DNA from: a virus
Length of the DNA: 41,334 nt
Direction: 5' to 3' (one strand)
IMG/VR virus record: IMGVR_UViG_3300036785_000223
Location: 1 to 41,334 of that record
Shown here: one piece after another, positions 1 to 7,968 of the stretch
Layout of the letters: each line of letters opens with the position of its first letter
Numbering within the stretch: position 1 is the stretch's first letter
The notes under the pieces: model-generated
The model's database searches: none
What the model saw: only the letters and a program-made list of their open reading frames with translations
What the model was told of the DNA's origin: nothing
Made by a program: the position numbers and the translations under genes

Positions 1-1
1 G

Positions 2-1105
2 GCGAAGGAGATCGCGTGGACGTATCTGAAGCGTTACAGCGAGCCATTATGGGGAGAGCAGCCGAATGAAACGGAACTTCGCGTTAGCCTCTTTAACGGT
101 GCCAATATACGATTGCACGGGTCGGAAAATCCCGATCGGTTACGCGGACCTTACTTTGACGGTGTCGTGCTTGACGAGTTCGCCTCTCAACGATCTAGCG
201 TCTGGGGTGAAGTTATCCGGCCTATGCTTGCAGATCGGGCCGGATGGGCTGCTTTCATTGGCACACCGAAAGGACGTAATGCGTTCTACGACGTCTGGCG
301 GAACAGCGCTAACAACCCTGACTGGTTCCGGGTAATCATCAAGGCTGACACCTCGCACATCATTCCGGCCGAGGAGCTGGATGCGATGCAGGAGGACATG
401 TCTCCTGAAGAGTTTGATCAGGAGATGCTGTGCAGCTTTGAGGCTGCGATCAAGGGAGCGTTCTATGCGGATCAGCTTAGACGAATGGACGCAGAAGGGC
501 GGATCTGCCACTTGGACATTGACCGCGCGGTGCGGGTCCACACCGCTTGGGATCTCGGGCGCAGAGATGCGACAGCTATCTGGTTTATTCAGGCAGTTGG
601 TCGAGAGCGACGCTGCGTTGACTATTATGAAACGTCTGGAGCAGATATCCCAAAATTCGCTGAGGTCTTACAGGATAAGCGGCGAGACCGAGGTTGGATC
701 TACGGCAATCACTATTTCCCATTGGACATAAAGGTTCACATGCTTGACAGTCCGATGTCGCGGTTGCAGACGTTTCAGAGCGTGGGGATCGAGCCGACCT
801 ATCCGTTGCAGCAGCGCTCGACCATGGACGCGATCAATGCGGTGCGCCGCATGCTGGATCGCACCTGGCTGGATCCGGCCTATTGCGAGCGCGGGCTTGA
901 AGCGCTGCGTAACTACCGGCGGGAATGGGACGACCAGCTCAAGGACTTTCGCACCAATCCGCTGCACGACTGGTCGAGCCATGGGGCGACGGCGATGGCG
1001 GAGTTCGCCTGCCAGTATGATGACCCACGGTCGGTCACGGACGATGGGAGCTACCGGCGCAACCGGTTTGCGCCGAAGCCGAAGACCACGAGCTGGAGCG
1101 TGTGA
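2..1105 (+). CDS. terL: Terminase large subunit, C-terminal part (5' end outside window)
   Basis: This is the DNA-packaging motor subunit: an ATPase plus a nuclease that cuts concatemers and pumps DNA through the portal. The frame is open from base 2, so the N-terminus with the Walker A motif lies outside the window and 367 residues remain. Visible are the Walker B segment VVLDEFA, the GTPKGRNAFYD coupling motif, and a RuvC/RNase H-like nuclease region. In the nuclease region, the acidic residues of WDLGRRDA, the following LDSPMSRLQ segment and the late LHDWSSHGATA segment are candidate metal ligands. The first methionine-type codon (TTG at 113) is internal and is not the start. The stop TGA overlaps the next gene's ATG. 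P22-, Sf6- and terminase_6-like families look like this; I cannot tell which packaging type (cos or headful) applies. Confidence 0.93.
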   Translation, partial: AKEIAWTYLKRYSEPLWGEQPNETELRVSLFNGANIRLHGSENPDRLRGPYFDGVVLDEFASQRSSVWGEVIRPMLADRAGWAAFIGTPKGRNAFYDVWRNSANNPDWFRVIIKADTSHIIPAEELDAMQEDMSPEEFDQEMLCSFEAAIKGAFYADQLRRMDAEGRICHLDIDRAVRVHTAWDLGRRDATAIWFIQAVGRERRCVDYYETSGADIPKFAEVLQDKRRDRGWIYGNHYFPLDIKVHMLDSPMSRLQTFQSVGIEPTYPLQQRSTMDAINAVRRMLDRTWLDPAYCERGLEALRNYRREWDDQLKDFRTNPLHDWSSHGATAMAEFACQYDDPRSVTDDGSYRRNRFAPKPKTTSWSV

Positions 1106-1305
1106 TGGGCCTGTGGATCGAGGTTCCGGATTTACAGGGTAACCCTGTCCACATCCAGGTTGCTCACATTATACGAGTAAGACATGCGGACGAGGTTGAG
1201 GGTGAAGTTAGTGGAACGAAGGCTGTTGTTGAAACTCCGACCTATCGCCAACCGACGACGCTTTCGATCAAAGAGGTGATGACTAAGATCTATGGGAGCG
1301 TGTGA
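1105..1305 (+). CDS. Small hypothetical protein (66 aa)
   Basis: This is a 66-residue soluble protein of unknown function, beginning MGLWIEVPDLQGNPVHIQVA and rich in Val/Ile. ATG 1105 overlaps the terminase stop as TGATG and has GGAG at 1095-1098; the GTG at 1102 is in frame but less likely. The pattern WIEV-x-D-x-x-G-x-P-V near the start resembles small beta-rich phage and FlbD-like proteins, a weak resemblance only. It is translationally coupled to the terminase gene and to the next gene, so it probably belongs to the packaging and head operon. Confidence 0.7.
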   Translation: MGLWIEVPDLQGNPVHIQVAHIIRVRHADEVEGEVSGTKAVVETPTYRQPTTLSIKEVMTKIYGSV

Positions 1306-1799
1306 TGAAGAAAACCGGTATGGCGAACATGGATGAGGTGATTGCGTACGTCATGGAGGCGACTGGTTGCACGCGCGAGGAAGCGATCAAGGATATCCGC
1401 AGCAAAGTCGATAGCGGTAAGCTGCCGGTTTATGAGAAGACCCATCGGGGTGTGCAGCGGATTGATAAGTCTGACGTGCCGTGGCCGATCGAATGGATGC
1501 CAATTGGGAAGGCACGAGAGCTGATCGAGGCGGGTGATGTCGAGAGCATCGAGTTTCCGATGGCCTATATCATGATCAGTAAGATCGGTTTGACGCCACA
1601 GGAGTTGTTGGACGAGCTGCGCTCTGGTCGTTTGGTTGCGTGTGGGCCTCCGGAGGTGTTGGCGGGGGAGTTTACGCGTGCTCTGGCTGATAGGTTTTCC
1701 ATTAGGATGACGGATCTGGCGACGTGGGCCAGTAATCCGAAGACGCCGATTGCATTCCGCAAGAAGTTTGATGCGGCGATGAGCAGCCGGGTGCATTGA
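1305..1799 (+). CDS. Hypothetical protein (164 aa)
   Basis: The function is not recognised. ATG 1305 overlaps the previous stop (TGATG) and uses the same GGAGCGTGTGATG junction as the gene before it. The 164-residue protein is mostly alpha-helical by composition. Residues 7-45 (DEVIAYVMEATGCTREEAIKDIRSK) resemble the helical starts of small winged-helix or helix-turn-helix proteins, but no clear DNA-binding motif can be shown. The middle carries WPIEWMPIGKARELIEAGDVE and the end is basic. A terminase accessory role is possible from position alone. Confidence 0.7.
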   Translation: MKKTGMANMDEVIAYVMEATGCTREEAIKDIRSKVDSGKLPVYEKTHRGVQRIDKSDVPWPIEWMPIGKARELIEAGDVESIEFPMAYIMISKIGLTPQELLDELRSGRLVACGPPEVLAGEFTRALADRFSIRMTDLATWASNPKTPIAFRKKFDAAMSSRVH

Positions 1800-1846
1800 A
1801 AAACAACATGTAGTGGGATAAGGATGGATCACCCGGAGGGCTGGTG

Positions 1847-2278
1847 ATGCTCAACTTCATGTTTCGTGTTTTTGTTCCGGTCGTCATTGCTAGTTTGATT
1901 GCGCTCGGTGTGGCTCAGCATCGAGAGGCAAAAGCCCAGCAGGGCCCGATCTATTGCGATCATCAAGCGACGTCTGCGGCTGGGTTCACGACCATAGTGC
2001 AGATCGTTCCAGCGCCTGCCACGGGCTCGGCCAGGATCCTGGTTTGTGGATATACGGTCTCGGCGGCCACGGCGAGCGTGGTGACGTTTCAGAGCGGGAC
2101 GGGAACGAACTGCGGGACGGGCACGGCAGCGGTTGGTCCGACCATCCAGCTCGGGGTGACATCGACGTACGGTGAGAACCCTGGCACCTATCAAGGCTTT
2201 TCGGTTCCCGCCAGCAATGCGCTGTGCGCGACGGCGACGAGCGCGGCGAACATCTCGGTGTACTGGACGTTCAGGTGA
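1847..2278 (+). CDS. Exported four-cysteine small protein
   Basis: The protein has 143 residues. ATG 1847 is chosen over GTG 1844 because GGAGGG at 1835-1840 lies six bases upstream. Residues 1-30 form a Sec-type signal peptide: a hydrophobic core (FMFRVFVPVVIASLIALGVA) followed by an AKAQ-type cleavage region. The mature part has four cysteines in a spaced pattern (YCDH, VCGY, NCGTG, ALCAT) and is rich in Thr/Gly/Ala and probable beta strands, which suggests disulfides formed in the periplasm. I recall similar Cys-patterned proteins in phage structural regions of environmental phages. The function is unknown; a surface or virion protein exported during infection is one idea. Confidence 0.72.
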   Translation: MLNFMFRVFVPVVIASLIALGVAQHREAKAQQGPIYCDHQATSAAGFTTIVQIVPAPATGSARILVCGYTVSAATASVVTFQSGTGTNCGTGTAAVGPTIQLGVTSTYGENPGTYQGFSVPASNALCATATSAANISVYWTFR

Positions 2279-2281
2279 TCC

Positions 2282-2482
2282 ATGGCAAAGCCTCCTGGGT
2301 TTGGTCCGCATGTGCTGAAGATTGAACGGCTCAACGAGAATGTGCAGATGGTTGGGCCGTTCGAGACGGTTGAGGCGTTGTTAGGGTACATCGGGAGCCA
2401 GCTGGACATATATCCCGATCACACGTTTATGGTCAGTATTTTGCCGCTGGCCTTGCCACCGGATCCAGTTCCCAATGACTAG
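2282..2482 (+). CDS. Small hypothetical protein (66 aa)
   Basis: This 66-residue protein of unknown function begins just after the stop of the exported protein. It contains an amphipathic central helix (PFETVEALLGYIGSQLDIYP) and a proline-rich end. No strong SD is seen upstream, so it may depend on coupling to the preceding gene. Its last eight bases overlap the start of the next gene, as expected within an operon. Confidence 0.6.
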   Translation: MAKPPGFGPHVLKIERLNENVQMVGPFETVEALLGYIGSQLDIYPDHTFMVSILPLALPPDPVPND

Positions 2483-2726
2483 TGAAGAGCACGTCGTTGT
2501 GGTCTCGGTAGGGTTTGCACCGGGCATGGGTCCGCGCGGCAAGGAGTTAGGGGGCCGATGCTCGTCTGCCACGGTTGAGGTTTTTCGTGGGTCGGCGGAA
2601 GAGGCCAAGCGCATCAAGGACCACCTAGCGCCTGCCTATAATGATCGGCACAGGATAATCTGCATGCAGGCCATGTTGGGTCCGGCAGAGGACTGGGATG
2701 AGTTTCTTCAAGATCTGGAGCGATGA
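2475..2726 (+). CDS. Small hypothetical protein (83 aa)
   Basis: This 83-residue protein is not recognised. It starts inside the end of the previous gene (8-base overlap). The first third is beta-like (EHVVVVSVGFAPGMG) and the rest is helical with a FLQDLER end. It contains two cysteines but no metal-binding pattern. Gene order and overlaps place it with the small accessory genes before the portal. Confidence 0.6.
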   Translation: MTSEEHVVVVSVGFAPGMGPRGKELGGRCSSATVEVFRGSAEEAKRIKDHLAPAYNDRHRIICMQAMLGPAEDWDEFLQDLER

Positions 2727-2727
2727 G

Positions 2728-3429
2728 ATGGCCGGACACCTGCTTGCGACGGTCAATCCCGAAGCTGCTGATGCGATCGGGCGGGAGCCGACACCTGCGC
2801 GTGCAGAGACACGGCCTGGTATTGGGACGATCGTGAAGTTCTATCCCGCGCCTGGGTTCGCGCCTGGAGGACGGACTGAGTTCTGCATGTTGGTGACGAA
2901 GTGGACCAACGACGGCCGAGCTGGTGGGGTCGTTATTTTTGATGCCAATGATTTCCGCGATGTTGACGGAGTTTGGCAGTACAGCGAGACCAACAAGTTT
3001 CCGGCGTGGGACTGGTTGGAGCCGTCGCGGTTGAGGGCGGATGATGGTCCACCGAGGCCGCTGTTCCAGGATGTGCGTGCGGAGGCATTGTTTGCTGAGC
3101 TTGAGCAGCGTTTACGAGATCATGTTGCCTGGGCGAATGGATTTGCGCGCGGCATCTCGGAGCGCATCGAGAAGCTTGAGATGTGTGAGCAGATGGACAA
3201 GCGAGCTATTAATACTCTGGACGCGCGGGTGACGTTGAACCTGGAGACGCTTGGCACTGTGATTGATCGGGTTAATGCCATCGAGGCGCGGCCTGCAGTG
3301 CAGCCAGGCGATGAGTTGAGCGACACGATCCACGATGCGATCGTCGATCTAGGCAATCGCATCAAGGAGATCGAGAAGGAGTTCGGTCTTGGTGAATTTC
3401 GTGCAGAACTGAAGCCAAGGCGGAAGTAA
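2728..3429 (+). CDS. Hypothetical protein with C-terminal coiled coil
   Basis: The protein has 233 residues. ATG 2728 is preferred over the in-frame ATG 2698 because GGAG at 2717-2720 is seven bases upstream and this start follows the previous stop directly. Residues about 20-95 form a small beta domain (GIGTIVKFYPAPG ... GVVIFDANDFRDVDGVWQY ... AWDWLEPSR), of a kind common in phage accessory proteins. Residues about 105-225 are charged and strongly helical, probably a coiled coil. A scaffold-like or DNA-associated role is possible but unsupported. Confidence 0.68.
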   Translation: MAGHLLATVNPEAADAIGREPTPARAETRPGIGTIVKFYPAPGFAPGGRTEFCMLVTKWTNDGRAGGVVIFDANDFRDVDGVWQYSETNKFPAWDWLEPSRLRADDGPPRPLFQDVRAEALFAELEQRLRDHVAWANGFARGISERIEKLEMCEQMDKRAINTLDARVTLNLETLGTVIDRVNAIEARPAVQPGDELSDTIHDAIVDLGNRIKEIEKEFGLGEFRAELKPRRK

Positions 3430-3452
3430 TCTGGCAACAGCGGGAGATGGCG

Positions 3453-3797
3453 ATGGAATTGACTGAGGAGCAAGATCAGGAATTGGCGCAGGTGGAAAAG
3501 ATTTACGCTGGCGAGAAGATGGCGACGGTCACAGTTGGCCGCAGCAATGGGCGTGACACCCACTTCCCGAAGGAAGGTCGCCTGGTCGAGCGCAGCCAGG
3601 AGATCGCGAACGGCTTGCGGTCTTTGCAGATCCAGTTGGATGCGCTGCATGACAAGGTGCAGGGCGTCAGTACTGGCAGAGATCCTAGCGGTGAGAAGAC
3701 ACCGAGCTTCAATGGACTGTTGAGCGTGATGTCGTCGAGCGAGCGGTATCTCGCTGGATGCCAGAAGACGCTCGATGAGCTGATCGAAATGTTCTGA
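3453..3797 (+). CDS. Helical hypothetical protein (114 aa)
   Basis: This 114-residue protein is largely helical and charged. ATG 3453 is chosen because GGGAG at 3442-3446 is spaced six bases from it; the in-frame ATG 3447 would sit directly on that SD. Residues 44-72 form a probable coiled coil (LVERSQEIANGLRSLQIQLD). It lies directly upstream of the portal gene and its function is unknown. Confidence 0.65.
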   Translation: MELTEEQDQELAQVEKIYAGEKMATVTVGRSNGRDTHFPKEGRLVERSQEIANGLRSLQIQLDALHDKVQGVSTGRDPSGEKTPSFNGLLSVMSSSERYLAGCQKTLDELIEMF

Positions 3798-3805
3798 GGG
3801 ACTTG

Positions 3806-6130
3806 ATGGCGATAACTGGTGAGCTAGCCGGTGAGACCACCGCAAACTTTACGCCGCCCGGCATTGGCCAGCTGGGATCCGACGATAGCGAGGTTATGGG
3901 TGTTTCCGACAAGGACATCTCGCCGGAGCTTGCGGTTCAGCCATCGAAATTGCCGAAGGGGGAACTATTCGAGGTTTTAAAAGGTTGGTGGCGTGCCGAC
4001 AGCGAGCACACGTTCAACTGGCGCCAGACGGCCAAGGAATGGTTCGAGTTCCGCTCTGGCGAGCAGTGGAGCGCTGAGGATCGTCAGCTGCTCAATGCGC
4101 AGCAAAGACCGACGATCGTTTTTAATCGCGTCCTGACCGTTCTCAAGGCGATTGCGGGCATGGAGATCAATGGACGTCACGAGGTGACGTTCATTCCGCG
4201 CAACACCCAGGACACCGCGATCAACGAGGTGCTCACCGCAGCGTCGAAGTGGATGGCGGATGGCTGCGATGCCGAGGACGAGGAGAGCAGTGCATTTGAG
4301 GATACCTGCACCTGCGGGATGGGTTGGACGGAGAACAGGCTTGACTACGAAACCCAATGGAACGGCAAGTACGTCGAGGAAAAGGTCTCACCGTTCGAAA
4401 TGTACTGGGACCGGACAGCCAAGAAAAAGAACCTGTCAGATAGTCGTCGAATGGCCCGCGTGCGCAAGATGCCGCTGGGGGACGCGATGCAGCTGTTCCC
4501 AGGTTTTGACGCAGCAGCTCTCGACGCACAGTGGGCGGTGGATAATATTTACGGTGCGACCAAAACCCTGGAAGAAAAGCGGCGCCGCGAAGAAAACACA
4601 ACATCATCAACTTACGACGACACCCGCGAGGTGACGATCGTCCACATGCAGTGGTTCGAGCGCGAGTACTACTGGAAGATTGCCAACACGCAGAACAACA
4701 CGATCACCGAGCTGGACGACGATAAATACAAGGTGTTCAACGAGCGCATGCAGCAGCTCGGAGGCCAGCAGAACTACACTGCAGTGAAGCTACCGCGCCG
4801 GGTATTCAAGCAGGCCTTCATGGGCGGCTCGATGCTCAAGAGCGGCGACAGTCCGGTCAAAGATCAATTCATTTGGAAGTGCATTACCGGCGAGCTGGAC
4901 CTCGTGCACGGCACTTGGTTCGGCCTGGTCAAGGTGATGATGGATCCGCAGCGTTGGAGCAACAAGTGGCTCAGTCAGGTGCTGCACATCCTCAATACTG
5001 CGGCCAAAGGCGGGATCATTGCCGAGGAGGATGTGCCTGCCGGGGATCCGCGCGAGTTCGAGGACAACTATGCGCGGCCGGACGTGGTGACCTGGGTGTC
5101 GAAGGGCGCGATCGCGGCCGGGAAGATTATGCCGAAGCCGGGCGGTGGCGTGACTGACGGGCATGTCTCGCTGATGCAGTATGCGATCACTTCGATCCGC
5201 GATGTTACTGGGATCAACCTCGACCTCTTGGGGCAGCAGGATCAGAACCAACCGGCGCTGCTCGATCAGTATCGCAAGCAGGCAGGCATGACCATTCTTG
5301 CGACACTGTTCGATAGCTTGCGGCGGTTCAGAAAGCAGGTTGGACTGATCCGGCTCTACTACATTCAGAACTATCTGGCAGACGGTCGCTTAGTCCGCGT
5401 CGTTGGGCCAGAGGGAGCCCAGGCACTGCCTTTGCTCAAGGACAAGTGCCTGGGCATTTTTGATGCGATCGTTGACGACACGCCGACTTCGCCAAACATG
5501 AAGGAAGCGAACTGGGCGGTGATCCAGCCGATGCTGGCGGTGTTTAAGGATCAGCTGGTGGCGAACCCGGTGGTGCTGACTGCGCTGCTGGAATATTCGC
5601 CGCTGCCGTCGCGGGTGATCGAGATGTTGAAGGCGTTTGCGGCGAACCAGAAGCAGGATCCCGAGCAGCAGCAGCTCAAGCAGCTTAACATCGCGAAGAT
5701 TGTTGCGGGCATTAACAAGGACCAGTCGACGGCGGAGATGCAGGACGCCAAGGCGGGAGCGACGCAATCGACGGCGATCTACGACGTGGCGATGGCGCGG
5801 CACCTTCTAGCGAAGGGTGACATGGATGGGCTTACAGCGCATCTTGAGCATCTGCAGAAAGCTGCGGACATCGCTAAGACAGAAACGGAGACGCAGCACA
5901 CACGGGCCAAGATCGCTGGCCAGCACGCCGACACCAGAGCGACCCACGTCGGGTCGATTATCGATGCGCTTACTCCAATTCCGGCGGATGAGGGCGGCGG
6001 CCAGAACGCGATCAAGCAAATAGCCTCGGCGATGCCGCCTGGTGCGAGGCAGGCGCCTGACGGTCACTTCTACAAGCCTGATCCGAACCGTCCTGGGAAA
6101 TATCTGCGTGTTGTTCCGAGGGCTGCGTGA
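3806..6130 (+). CDS. Portal protein, P22-like
   Basis: The portal forms the dodecameric ring at the capsid vertex through which DNA enters and leaves. The protein has 774 residues, close to the roughly 725 of P22 gp1. Family features include a helical start with a WW and EFRSGEQW region (residues 59-88), NRVLTVLKAIAGMEINGR (107-124), a Cys-containing DTCTCGMGWTE segment, and a long helical C-terminal part (about 590-700) that would form the barrel and crown. It ends in a short DGHFYKPDPNRPGKY tail. ATG 3806 has GAGGGA at 3796-3801; TTG 3803 is the alternative. The stop overlaps the next ATG. Confidence 0.93.
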   Translation: MAITGELAGETTANFTPPGIGQLGSDDSEVMGVSDKDISPELAVQPSKLPKGELFEVLKGWWRADSEHTFNWRQTAKEWFEFRSGEQWSAEDRQLLNAQQRPTIVFNRVLTVLKAIAGMEINGRHEVTFIPRNTQDTAINEVLTAASKWMADGCDAEDEESSAFEDTCTCGMGWTENRLDYETQWNGKYVEEKVSPFEMYWDRTAKKKNLSDSRRMARVRKMPLGDAMQLFPGFDAAALDAQWAVDNIYGATKTLEEKRRREENTTSSTYDDTREVTIVHMQWFEREYYWKIANTQNNTITELDDDKYKVFNERMQQLGGQQNYTAVKLPRRVFKQAFMGGSMLKSGDSPVKDQFIWKCITGELDLVHGTWFGLVKVMMDPQRWSNKWLSQVLHILNTAAKGGIIAEEDVPAGDPREFEDNYARPDVVTWVSKGAIAAGKIMPKPGGGVTDGHVSLMQYAITSIRDVTGINLDLLGQQDQNQPALLDQYRKQAGMTILATLFDSLRRFRKQVGLIRLYYIQNYLADGRLVRVVGPEGAQALPLLKDKCLGIFDAIVDDTPTSPNMKEANWAVIQPMLAVFKDQLVANPVVLTALLEYSPLPSRVIEMLKAFAANQKQDPEQQQLKQLNIAKIVAGINKDQSTAEMQDAKAGATQSTAIYDVAMARHLLAKGDMDGLTAHLEHLQKAADIAKTETETQHTRAKIAGQHADTRATHVGSIIDALTPIPADEGGGQNAIKQIASAMPPGARQAPDGHFYKPDPNRPGKYLRVVPRAA

Positions 6131-6318
6131 TGTGTATGCCTGGATTTGACAACGGCAGTGTGTTCGGATCGGGAAAGCGCAAAGGACGCTGCGAACAGAA
6201 AGAGCGGCACAGCCACTGTGATCGATGCGAAGACTACGGGCTGATCTGGCTTGATGGTGTTGGCATTCTCTGCTGGGGGCATTACTGCGAAGAAATGGCT
6301 GGGCAGCGCCATGGCTGA
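6130..6318 (+). CDS. Small cysteine-rich, probably zinc-binding protein
   Basis: This 62-residue protein starts at the ATG that overlaps the portal stop (TGATG). It has a CEQKERHSHCDRCEDYG segment followed by GILCWGHYCEEM. The CxxC pair and the later C-x4-C with histidines are consistent with one zinc site of zinc-ribbon type. The basic stretch GKRKGRC precedes it. A nucleic-acid-binding or regulatory role is possible; no family is recognised. Confidence 0.65.
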   Translation: MCMPGFDNGSVFGSGKRKGRCEQKERHSHCDRCEDYGLIWLDGVGILCWGHYCEEMAGQRHG

Positions 6319-6670
6319 CGAACACGATCTAGAACCTGTCGATCACGATCCGTTTGCTGATCAAGGTCCGCAGACGCAACCGGTCGAGCATGATCCGTTC
6401 AACGGTCTGACGCCAGAGCTGAAAGGATTTTCGCCAGCGCAAGCGTTGGCAACGCTGGTGAAGATGGACGAGCGAATGCTGAACATGGAGATGGCAATAG
6501 CGCGGGCTGTCTTCGAAATCCGTGGCTCACTTGCTGGGATGGGTGCAAACGTGCAATCATTGCATCAATCACATGAGCAGTTACGGAGGACTGTTGCTGC
6601 GCCCAAGAAGATCGTGCGCGATGAGACTGGTCGACCAACGGGAGTAGTCGTTGACCAATCGTTTGCCTAA
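6311..6670 (+). CDS. Hypothetical protein with (D/E)HDPF repeat
   Basis: ATG 6311 starts inside the end of the previous gene (8-base overlap) and gives 119 residues. The acidic N-terminus has two copies of a HDPF unit about 17 residues apart (VDHDPFADQ, VEHDPFNGL). The middle (about 45-90) is helical and amphipathic. The end, KKIVRDETGRPTGVVVDQ, has the RDE-x-GR-x-x-GV pattern that I know from the C-termini of phage accessory proteins. Its function is unknown. Confidence 0.7.
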   Translation: MADEHDLEPVDHDPFADQGPQTQPVEHDPFNGLTPELKGFSPAQALATLVKMDERMLNMEMAIARAVFEIRGSLAGMGANVQSLHQSHEQLRRTVAAPKKIVRDETGRPTGVVVDQSFA

Positions 6671-6690
6671 GATCCTAGGAGGATAATTAG

Positions 6691-7173
6691 ATGGCAACCT
6701 ATCAGGTCAATGCTAACCAAGGCACGCTCTCGGGCACCGCAAAGGGCACGATGGCGCTGTGGACGGTAACCACGCTGCGTCGGCTCAAGATCTATGAGTT
6801 CGATATTGGCGCTGTGGGCGCTCCGACAACGACGGACTGTCAGTTCGTTATTGATTTGTCGCGCATAACCGGTACTTCATCGGTTACTGGGGCATCCTAT
6901 ACGCCGAACCCGACCGATCCTGCTGATGGCGCGGCGGCTGGCGTATCGCTGGTCAACATCACGGCTGAGATTTTGCCTGCCAATGTGTTGACGGGAACGC
7001 CGGAGTATCACAACGGCATCAACATGCGGAATACGGTGCGTTGGGTAGCGGCGCAGGAAAGCCAGTACTTCATTTCTCCGGCGACCGCGCTCAATGGCCA
7101 CTACATGTCGATCTTCTCAACGGCAGGCACTTACACTGCCGGTGTGTATACCAACGTCTACTATTTGGAATAA
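6691..7173 (+). CDS. Probable minor virion (decoration-type) protein
   Basis: This 160-residue protein is beta-rich and low in charge, made mainly of Thr, Ala, Gly and Val. A strong SD, TAGGAGG at 6676-6682, eight bases before the ATG, suggests high expression, as expected of a structural protein. The TLRRLKIYEFDIGAVGAPT segment and the YFISPATALNGHYMS region look like a compact beta sandwich. Composition and style resemble the protein encoded just after the major capsid gene (24135-24827). The assignment as decoration or minor capsid protein is an inference. Confidence 0.6.
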   Translation: MATYQVNANQGTLSGTAKGTMALWTVTTLRRLKIYEFDIGAVGAPTTTDCQFVIDLSRITGTSSVTGASYTPNPTDPADGAAAGVSLVNITAEILPANVLTGTPEYHNGINMRNTVRWVAAQESQYFISPATALNGHYMSIFSTAGTYTAGVYTNVYYLE

Positions 7174-7197
7174 GCCGGAACTGTCGGGAGGCGGTTC

Positions 7198-7968
7198 ATG
7201 CCCGAAACGGGCAATGTTCGGGCATTTGTGTTGGTAGCTTGCGAAGACGGGCCAATGATTGTCAACCGCCTGGACTACGAGGAAGTCCATGGCGGTTCCG
7301 GATCGGTTGGCGTTGGCACCTGGTTGCTCAACAGCGGTTATCACGAGATGCATGAGGTTGACGCGCTAATCAATCTCATGCGTGCGCGGATGAGCCATCG
7401 GGGCGGCCCGATCTCGGCAATCGACTGTGGCGCGAATGTGGGTCCGCACACTGTTCCGTTTGCGCATGCGCTGTTCGGGTGGGGCGAGGTCATTGCGATC
7501 GAAGCGCAGGAGCGGCTGTTTTACGCGCTTGCTGGCAACATCGCTCTGAACAATTTCTTTAATGCACGTGCGATCTGGGCGGCGGTGAGCGATCACTGCG
7601 GCGGGATGTTTGCGCCTGTCTTCGATTATCAGAAGCCGAAGCATTTCTCCGGTCAATCGATGAAGCAAGACGGAGGTCTGAAGCAGATGATCCCGACGTT
7701 GACGATCGACAGCCTCGGGCTTGAGCGCTGCGATCTCATTAAAATCGACATTGAGGGGATGGAGCCGTTTGCGTTGCGCGGTGCGGCGAAGACCATTGAG
7801 CGGTTTCGGCCGATTATTTCGGCTGAGCATACGACTTGCGGCAAGGAGCTGATCACAAGCAATCTGCCTGCCTATTATCGGTGCGAAGACTTCGGCATGA
7901 ACTTGCTGTGCATGGAAGTTGCTGATGTGCTTTGGCACATGGTGACTGTAAAGGATGCGGCGGAATGA
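7198..7968 (+). CDS. FkbM-family SAM-dependent methyltransferase
   Basis: FkbM-type enzymes O-methylate sugars and related small molecules using S-adenosylmethionine. The 256-residue protein has the glycine-rich SAM motif AIDCGANVGPHT (74-85), the acidic strand end VIAIEAQ (98-104) and the family hallmark DLIKIDIEGME (179-189). GGGAGG at 7186-7191 is six bases before the ATG. Its stop overlaps the start of the TPR-glycosyltransferase gene by four bases (ATGA), so the two are coexpressed and probably act on the same glycan. Targets could be virion glycoproteins or host surface sugars; the sequence does not decide. Confidence 0.9.
   Translation: MPETGNVRAFVLVACEDGPMIVNRLDYEEVHGGSGSVGVGTWLLNSGYHEMHEVDALINLMRARMSHRGGPISAIDCGANVGPHTVPFAHALFGWGEVIAIEAQERLFYALAGNIALNNFFNARAIWAAVSDHCGGMFAPVFDYQKPKHFSGQSMKQDGGLKQMIPTLTIDSLGLERCDLIKIDIEGMEPFALRGAAKTIERFRPIISAEHTTCGKELITSNLPAYYRCEDFGMNLLCMEVADVLWHMVTVKDAAE

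Noticed and set aside
66-335. Small + strand frame at the left edge
   Set aside because: It lies inside the terminase frame, which shows Walker B and coupling motifs, so it is a shadow.
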